From contig DBQQ01000006.1 in NCBI GenBank assembly GCA_002305315.1, positions 253,492 through 307,661 of the forward strand: a stretch of 54,170 bases of DNA, read 5' to 3'. The notes beneath the pieces were generated by a model. The model made no database searches. It was not told where the DNA came from and worked only from the letters and a program-made list of their open reading frames with translations. This DNA is from Clostridiales bacterium UBA1390. GTDB lineage: Bacteria > Bacillota > Clostridia > Lachnospirales > Bianqueaceae. Made by a program: the position numbers and the translations under genes. Positions 49,459 to 54,170 of this stretch are shown here, piece after piece. Position 1 is the stretch's first letter. The number at the start of each line of letters is the position of its first letter.

Positions 49459-50535
49459 CTATAGATAAATTTTTTTGAGTTGACTCTCGATCGTCTCTGG
49501 ACGGAAACGCTTCCTGCATTGTCCATTGACAAGGAGTTCCCCCTTTCGATTCACGCTGATACAAAGTTCCTCTTCATACAATTGACGGTAAAGATCCTCT
49601 ATGGCCGTGCATTCCGAGACCAATTTCGCCTGATACATCTGCAGGATTCCTTCATAGAATCCTTCTTCATTCTCCACAAATATCCGCTGCAGGCCATCCC
49701 TGTCTTCATCCCGCCAAACCAGCCAGAATGTCTCCTGCATCCGCAAAATCGCCAGCCCCAGAGACAGAAGCACCGCAAGAACTTCATTCAGTCCCTCTGT
49801 TTTCTGGCCTTGCGGCATCGCGAGATCTGCCAAAAGCGCTAATCTGCATTGGCCTGGATGTACAAAATCACGCACGATCCATTCTTCCGCGCGGGCGCTA
49901 AGCTTCCAATGAATATTTCGGATTCGGTCCCCTGCCTGATACTCGCGTACCTGAAAGACTTCCTCCGGATTCTCCCCTCGAAGATGTGTCATATACACTT
50001 CTTCTTCGCCGGGTTGTTCTTCCTTCTCTTCAAAGGTCACAAAACACGGGTATTCCTTCGGAAGCACTGCAATACGCCCTTCCCGCCTGTCATGACGCGA
50101 CAGACGAAACCAGCCGAAAGGATCGCCCACCTGATACGATCTAACCCGGCAATGTACCAGCCCCACCAGGTCACTCTGGCATTCTATCTCGACTGCTTGC
50201 CGCTCCTTGGCTTTCAGGCGCAGAAACACCTTTCTCCTTCTTTCATCCCCCTCATAATCATGGCCATACTCCAGCCGAGCCCATACGCTGGCTCCGTAAA
50301 TCCAAGTGGGATTTTCTGCCGTCAATCGAAAACTGACCTTCTGCCCCCAGTCGGCAATCGGCTGCACCGCCTCCAGCTCTACTTTTACATGCCTCGAAAA
50401 ATACCAGGCCAATATCAAACCTATGATGGGAAACAGAATCCACGCCAAGCATAGCGCCATCATCAGGCTGTTTCCATAATAAATGCCGATATATCCAATG
50501 ATGACCGCTCCCAAAACATGCAGCAGGACTTTCAT
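49459..50535 (-). CDS. DUF58 domain protein (MoxR-associated)
   Basis: A 358-residue membrane-anchored protein with two N-terminal helices and a DUF58/VWA-like domain. The hallmark block is REYQAGDRIRNIHWKLSA followed by VRDFVHPG. Members work with MoxR ATPases in assembling or folding envelope proteins. It lies 2 bases after the moxR stop, with GGAG before the ATG, and 9 bases before the transglutaminase gene. Confidence 0.92.
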   Translation of the reverse strand: MKVLLHVLGAVIIGYIGIYYGNSLMMALCLAWILFPIIGLILAWYFSRHVKVELEAVQPIADWGQKVSFRLTAENPTWIYGASVWARLEYGHDYEGDERRRKVFLRLKAKERQAVEIECQSDLVGLVHCRVRSYQVGDPFGWFRLSRHDRREGRIAVLPKEYPCFVTFEEKEEQPGEEEVYMTHLRGENPEEVFQVREYQAGDRIRNIHWKLSARAEEWIVRDFVHPGQCRLALLADLAMPQGQKTEGLNEVLAVLLSLGLAILRMQETFWLVWRDEDRDGLQRIFVENEEGFYEGILQMYQAKLVSECTAIEDLYRQLYEEELCISVNRKGELLVNGQCRKRFRPETIESQLKKIYL

Positions 50536-50537
50536 CG

Positions 50538-51494
50538 TCAGCTCCGATCCGCCGCAAATCTGCGCATAGTCGGCGCCTTCACTTCTTGCAGAATTTGATG
50601 CAGTATATTTTGAGGCTGGATCTGATTCACTCGCGCTTTCGTTGATAACCGCAACCGATGCAGCATCACATCCTCCGCCACGTACTGTACATCCTCCGGT
50701 ATCGCGTAATTTCGTCCGTTCAGATAGGCAAAGGCTTTCGTCATCCTTGCCAGTGCGATGGTACCCCGCGGACTCACTCCCAACTGGATCATCGGATGTT
50801 TCCGAGTCGCCTGCACCAGCCTTCCCATATACTGATATATTTCTTCGTGAACATAGATCGTCTCCACGTCCCTCTGCATTCGCATCAGATCATCTCCATC
50901 CGCCACAGCCTGCACCATCTCCAGATGACTTCCGCTGCTTCGTCCCTTTACGATCGCTACCTCATCTTCCAAAGTAGGGTATCCCATGCGCGTACAGATC
51001 ATAAAACGATCCATCTGGGACTCGGGCAGCATCTGCGTTCCTACGCTTCCCACCGGATTCTGCGTCGCGATCACAATAAAAGGTTTCGGTACCTCCCTTG
51101 TGATGCCGTCCACCGTGACTTTTCCCTCTTCCATGACTTCCAGCAACGCCGACTGTGTCTTCGGAGATGTTCGGTTAATCTCATCGGCCAGCAGAAGATT
51201 GCACATCACGAGTCCGTTTTGATACACAAATCGCTCGGACTCTTTCTGATACACAGAAAATCCGGTAATGTCCGCCGGCATGACATCCGGCGTAAACTGA
51301 ATCCGACGATGTGACAACGCCATAGCCCTGGAGAAAGCCATGGCGATCGTCGTCTTTCCCACACCCGGAATATCATCGATCAAGATATGTCCTTGCGCCA
51401 AAATAGCAGTCATCATCTTGATGATACTCTCTTTCTTACCGATGACGGCCTTATTGACTTCTTCCATGATCTGAATCGCCTGTTCGCTGTTCAC
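50538..51494 (-). CDS. MoxR-family AAA+ ATPase
   Basis: A 318-residue ATPase. Walker A is DDIPGVGKTT, Walker B VMCNLLLADEINR, sensor 1 IVIATQNPVGS, with the MoxR-typical PDVMPADITG loop. MoxR proteins remodel or activate membrane-associated partners such as DUF58/VWA proteins. The start is probably GTG at 51494, eight bases after AAGGAGG; the ATG at 51512 lies upstream of that ribosome site. It is followed at once by DUF58 and preceded by LCP. Confidence 0.93.
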   Translation of the reverse strand: MNSEQAIQIMEEVNKAVIGKKESIIKMMTAILAQGHILIDDIPGVGKTTIAMAFSRAMALSHRRIQFTPDVMPADITGFSVYQKESERFVYQNGLVMCNLLLADEINRTSPKTQSALLEVMEEGKVTVDGITREVPKPFIVIATQNPVGSVGTQMLPESQMDRFMICTRMGYPTLEDEVAIVKGRSSGSHLEMVQAVADGDDLMRMQRDVETIYVHEEIYQYMGRLVQATRKHPMIQLGVSPRGTIALARMTKAFAYLNGRNYAIPEDVQYVAEDVMLHRLRLSTKARVNQIQPQNILHQILQEVKAPTMRRFAADRS

Positions 51495-51508
51495 ACGATT
51501 CCCCTCCT

Positions 51509-52471
51509 TCATTCCGCAGGCTGAATATCGTCGTAAATAAACTGATGCAGCACATCAGAGGCCACATCCAAGTCATACACATAGTACCATAAGCCATCCT
51601 CCATGATGCCTTCATAAGGATTGCATTCTGAATTTGGCAAAGAGAACTCCACGATTTCAGGGCCATTGATAACGACCCACATACCTAATCCCATGATTGT
51701 ATCACTAGCTAAGGAAGTCTCACACATGCCCAGAACCTGCTCCAGGATTTTAGGATATTCCAATACCGATTTTGATCGCACTTCCTCATAAATAGCTGTC
51801 AATACCTCTCTCTGTCGGCTCTGTCTCGCCACGTCCGACCCCGTGGTCCGGTTTCTGGCATATCCCACAGCCTGCGCGCCCGTCAGTCGTATATCGCCCG
51901 TCTCTGTGATCGCAGGAACCGTATCCGAAGCAAACATGCTGTTAAATACGTCGGCCTCGTCCTGATCCACATTGACCACAACGCCGCCCAGTAGATCGAT
52001 GATACTGGCCAGCTGCTCGAAATTGACTGTCACATAGTCCCGAATATCCAACCCAAAGTTGCGGTTAATCGTTTGAATCGCCAGTTCCGGGCCGCCATAG
52101 GCATACGCATGACAGAGTTTCTCATACCCATATCCCTCGATTTCGACTCGGGTATCCCGCGCCAATGACGTCATCTTTACCTTTTTATGTACCTGATCCA
52201 CCGTCAGAATGATCATAGCGTCTGAACGCCCTGTATCGGTATTATCTCGAGTATCCACACCAAACAACGCGATATTCACGATCTGATCGTCACTCGCTGT
52301 TTCTTCCGTGATTCCTAGTTCTGTATCGTCTTTTGTAATGCTCGTCCTCTCCATGCCGTCCAGCATATGGCGCAGATAAAGATAGGCGCCTCCTACCGCC
52401 AAAAGCAGCAGAAGGATACATATCACAATAAAATACACAAATAAACGACCTGCAGACCTCTTCTTAGCCAC
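51509..52471 (-). CDS. LytR-CpsA-Psr (LCP) family wall polymer transferase
   Basis: A 320-residue protein with an N-terminal membrane helix (VYFIVICILLLLLAVGGAYL) and an extracytoplasmic LCP domain. Conserved residues for pyrophosphate and lipid binding appear in FGVDTRDNTDTGRSDAMI, MTSLARDTRV and YARNRTTGSDVARQSRQ. Such enzymes attach teichoic acids, capsules or other glycopolymers to peptidoglycan. The likely start is GTG with GGGGAGG 8 bases upstream. The gene follows its own promoter near 52582. Confidence 0.95.
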   Translation of the reverse strand: MAKKRSAGRLFVYFIVICILLLLLAVGGAYLYLRHMLDGMERTSITKDDTELGITEETASDDQIVNIALFGVDTRDNTDTGRSDAMIILTVDQVHKKVKMTSLARDTRVEIEGYGYEKLCHAYAYGGPELAIQTINRNFGLDIRDYVTVNFEQLASIIDLLGGVVVNVDQDEADVFNSMFASDTVPAITETGDIRLTGAQAVGYARNRTTGSDVARQSRQREVLTAIYEEVRSKSVLEYPKILEQVLGMCETSLASDTIMGLGMWVVINGPEIVEFSLPNSECNPYEGIMEDGLWYYVYDLDVASDVLHQFIYDDIQPAE

Positions 52472-52581
52472 TCTTCATTCCTCCCCGATTTCTTACCAAG
52501 TCATGGTTCTGCCGTATTTTCATCTATGACAAATCCGCATTTCTCTGCAAATCTGTCTTGCCATGGCATTCTGCCATTTTT

Positions 52582-52610
52582 ATTATATCACGAAGAGGCC
52601 TTTATTGTAT
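52582..52610 (-). promoter_or_regulatory. Promoter of the LCP-MoxR-DUF58-transglutaminase run
   Basis: Extended -10 TGA-TATAAT (TATAAT at 52582-52587) with a poor -35 (TACAAT at 16-base spacing), about 110 bases before the LCP start. Confidence 0.55.
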
Positions 52611-52636
52611 TACATTTTTCTTAAATCTTCTGAATC

Positions 52637-53950
52637 TTATTTCATTTTTCCATGTAATAATACGGATACTCGGAACTGTCCTCCCAGGTCCTCACAGTTG
52701 ACCACGCCGTCGTACTTTTCCGCGATCTTGCGCACCGATGACAGACCAATCCCATGCCCATCTCCCTTTTCTGATACTTCCAGTAGAACCATGCCCTGAC
52801 AACGGTTTTGAATCTGAACCATCATAACATACGGTTTCACCATGTGAATTTGACAGGAAATCCGCCGCTCATCTTCCGGCAATTTAATAGACGCCTCGAT
52901 CGCATTTTCCAGCAAATTACTCAGGAGAATAGCCAGATCCTTTTCCTGAAAGGGAAGCGAGGCATCTATTCTTACATCATATTCTACAGTGATGTGAGAC
53001 CTTTCCCCTATCTGCCTGTAATATAACAGAATGGAATTAAAAATGGGATTCTCACAGATCAATTCCTGTGTGTCCCTCGCATTTTCCTCGATATATTCCT
53101 GAATGCTGGATTCGATTTTCTTCAGTTCTCCCCTTTGCGCATATCCCTGCAACAAAAGAAGATAATGCCTGAGATCATGGCGCTGGCGTCTGGTCTCCTG
53201 AACGCTTTCCTGCATCTGCCGAATCTGATTGTACTGCGCGGCTATCTGCATCTCAAAGCGCGTTAATTGATCCTGCAGATTGGCCGTTTTCTGCATCTCC
53301 AGGATCATCTTGACAATCACCATAAAAACGACTAAAGTCCCCAATCCCCAGATGACAGCGATCCGAACCGGAATATCCAGTCTGTTCGCGCTGATACCGT
53401 ACTCTTCATAGATTCCCAGGCGATACATCAAATAAAAGAAAAGGGGCATAAGCCACAAATAGTTCCATAGAGGCTGTCCAACCGTCATGCGCATCAGAGG
53501 TCTGATCAGTCTTTGAATCACCAGATACAAAACAATCACCAGAATGATATACAAGATAATTGTGCTGATCAATTCGACCAGCTTCTCTGGCGAGAACCCG
53601 CCTGCAAAACTGATATACTCTTCTCCAAAGAACGCACCACACAGGAGCAGCACGCAGTCATGAAAATTCTTCACCGTCAGCATGAAAAAAAAGGCCATCG
53701 GCAGATTATATTTCCAGATGCGCCATAAGAAAATTGACAACAGGATCTCATTGCAGAGATCGAATGTCAAGAAGAGACCATTTTTATATACAAAGCAGTA
53801 CATTAACATAAGTGCCGCGCTGCTGAAGAATGTAACACGTATTGTATTCTTTGCATGATACCGAAATTGATCTCGGAAAAAGAACCAAACAATTCCCCAC
53901 AGCCCAACAAGGATAATCAGAATGGTTACATAAGCCTGAACATATTCCAT
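52637..53950 (-). CDS. Sensor histidine kinase, AgrC/GHKL type
   Basis: A 437-residue membrane kinase: about six helices in the first 230 residues, a coiled linker (residues 230-260), then the phosphoacceptor in RRQRHDLRHYLLLLQGY. The GHKL ATPase domain has an N box with NLLENAIEA and the G box GDGHGIGLSSV. This architecture is that of AgrC-like kinases that detect peptides or cell-envelope signals. The ATG overlaps the stop of the LytTR regulator (TGATG). The signal is unknown; no autoinducing-peptide gene is visible in the window. Confidence 0.93.
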   Translation of the reverse strand: MEYVQAYVTILIILVGLWGIVWFFFRDQFRYHAKNTIRVTFFSSAALMLMYCFVYKNGLFLTFDLCNEILLSIFLWRIWKYNLPMAFFFMLTVKNFHDCVLLLCGAFFGEEYISFAGGFSPEKLVELISTIILYIILVIVLYLVIQRLIRPLMRMTVGQPLWNYLWLMPLFFYLMYRLGIYEEYGISANRLDIPVRIAVIWGLGTLVVFMVIVKMILEMQKTANLQDQLTRFEMQIAAQYNQIRQMQESVQETRRQRHDLRHYLLLLQGYAQRGELKKIESSIQEYIEENARDTQELICENPIFNSILLYYRQIGERSHITVEYDVRIDASLPFQEKDLAILLSNLLENAIEASIKLPEDERRISCQIHMVKPYVMMVQIQNRCQGMVLLEVSEKGDGHGIGLSSVRKIAEKYDGVVNCEDLGGQFRVSVLLHGKMK

Positions 53951-54170
53951 CACGATCCTCGATTCATTTTAGCAAAGATATAATCCGCATATGCCTGTTT
54001 CATATCCGTCCTGAGTTTACGATATACCGGTATTCTCTCTTGATTGCTCATCACAAAATCTCCATTATCATAAACCGTAACTTCATCCATATTGATAATA
54101 CAATTTCTATAGCAATATAAAAACTGCGGAAACTCTTTAAGCATGTCTTGAAGTGGTAAACTAAAACTGG
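53950..54170 (-). CDS. LytTR-family response regulator, C-terminal part (runs off the window)
   Basis: The last 73 residues of an AgrA/LytTR-type regulator. The DNA-binding domain is recognisable by FPQFLYCYRNCIINMDEVTV and VYRKLRTDMKQAYADYI. The frame continues without a stop to the window edge (SFSLPLQDMLKEF), so the receiver domain lies outside. It is the upstream partner of the sensor kinase. Confidence 0.88.
   Translation of the reverse strand, partial: SFSLPLQDMLKEFPQFLYCYRNCIINMDEVTVYDNGDFVMSNQERIPVYRKLRTDMKQAYADYIFAKMNRGS

Overview
The window looks like chromosomal DNA of an anaerobic, low-to-mid GC Firmicute, most likely a gut-type Clostridia member close to Lachnospiraceae. This is inference from gene content: a membrane-bound Ech-type [NiFe] hydrogenase, meso-diaminopimelate dehydrogenase, a cytoplasmic pullulanase and amylomaltase, an AgrC/LytTR-like two-component pair, an LCP protein and strong AGGAGG ribosome binding sites. 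I see no rRNA, tRNA, phage, insertion sequence or CRISPR array.

Layout. 1-3020: plus-strand three-gene sugar-acid cluster (Asp/Glu racemase-like protein, four-carbon acid-sugar kinase, beta-keto acid cleavage enzyme). 3019-8837: minus-strand malQ and pulA, and separately helD. 8838-9450: mostly non-coding, with one repeat element, hairpins and a 37-codon ORF. 9451-13575: hemolysin III protein, sfsA, a YgjP-like metalloprotease, a membrane-anchored EEP phosphatase/nuclease and a GH18 lipoprotein. 13699-14685: ddh. 14857-25366: one minus-strand run of twelve genes, hypA-hypB-echA-echB-echC-echD-echE-echF-hypF-hypC-hypD-hypE, making the hydrogenase and its NiFe-site assembly factors. 25509-28634: MATE transporter and an IlvD/Edd-family dehydratase. 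28806-31136: P1B-type metal ATPase and its CsoR repressor, each with a matching operator. 31197-35053: a very large GH106-like glycosidase coupled to trmO. 35133-36810: a lipoprotein and a small secreted protein, both unrecognised. 37147-43477: glycan-related genes (DapA/NanA-family lyase, a decayed permease end, two ferredoxin-tailed aldo-keto reductases, a GH31 glucosidase). 43553-54170: minus-strand envelope block (two ABC half-transporters, transglutaminase, DUF58, MoxR, LCP), then a sensor kinase and the end of its LytTR regulator.

The most unusual signal is a dispersed, structured intergenic element present four times (6571-6723, 8906-9000, 14719-14841, 25383-25460). All copies have the same orientation, and each lies directly upstream of a minus-strand gene or operon (pulA, helD, ddh, the hyp/ech operon). 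Each starts with an extended -10 box (TGG-TATAAT in three, TGA-TACAAT in the helD copy) running straight into AGGCGTGG. After 29-30 variable bases comes the inverted partner CCACGCCT, then a second hairpin. The first stem shows a compensatory change between copies (GGT/ACC versus GGC/GCC). I cannot match it to a known riboswitch, terminator or REP family. It is the best candidate for something undescribed: a mobile promoter/leader cassette or a shared regulatory leader linking starch use, RNA polymerase recycling, diaminopimelate metabolism and hydrogenase synthesis.
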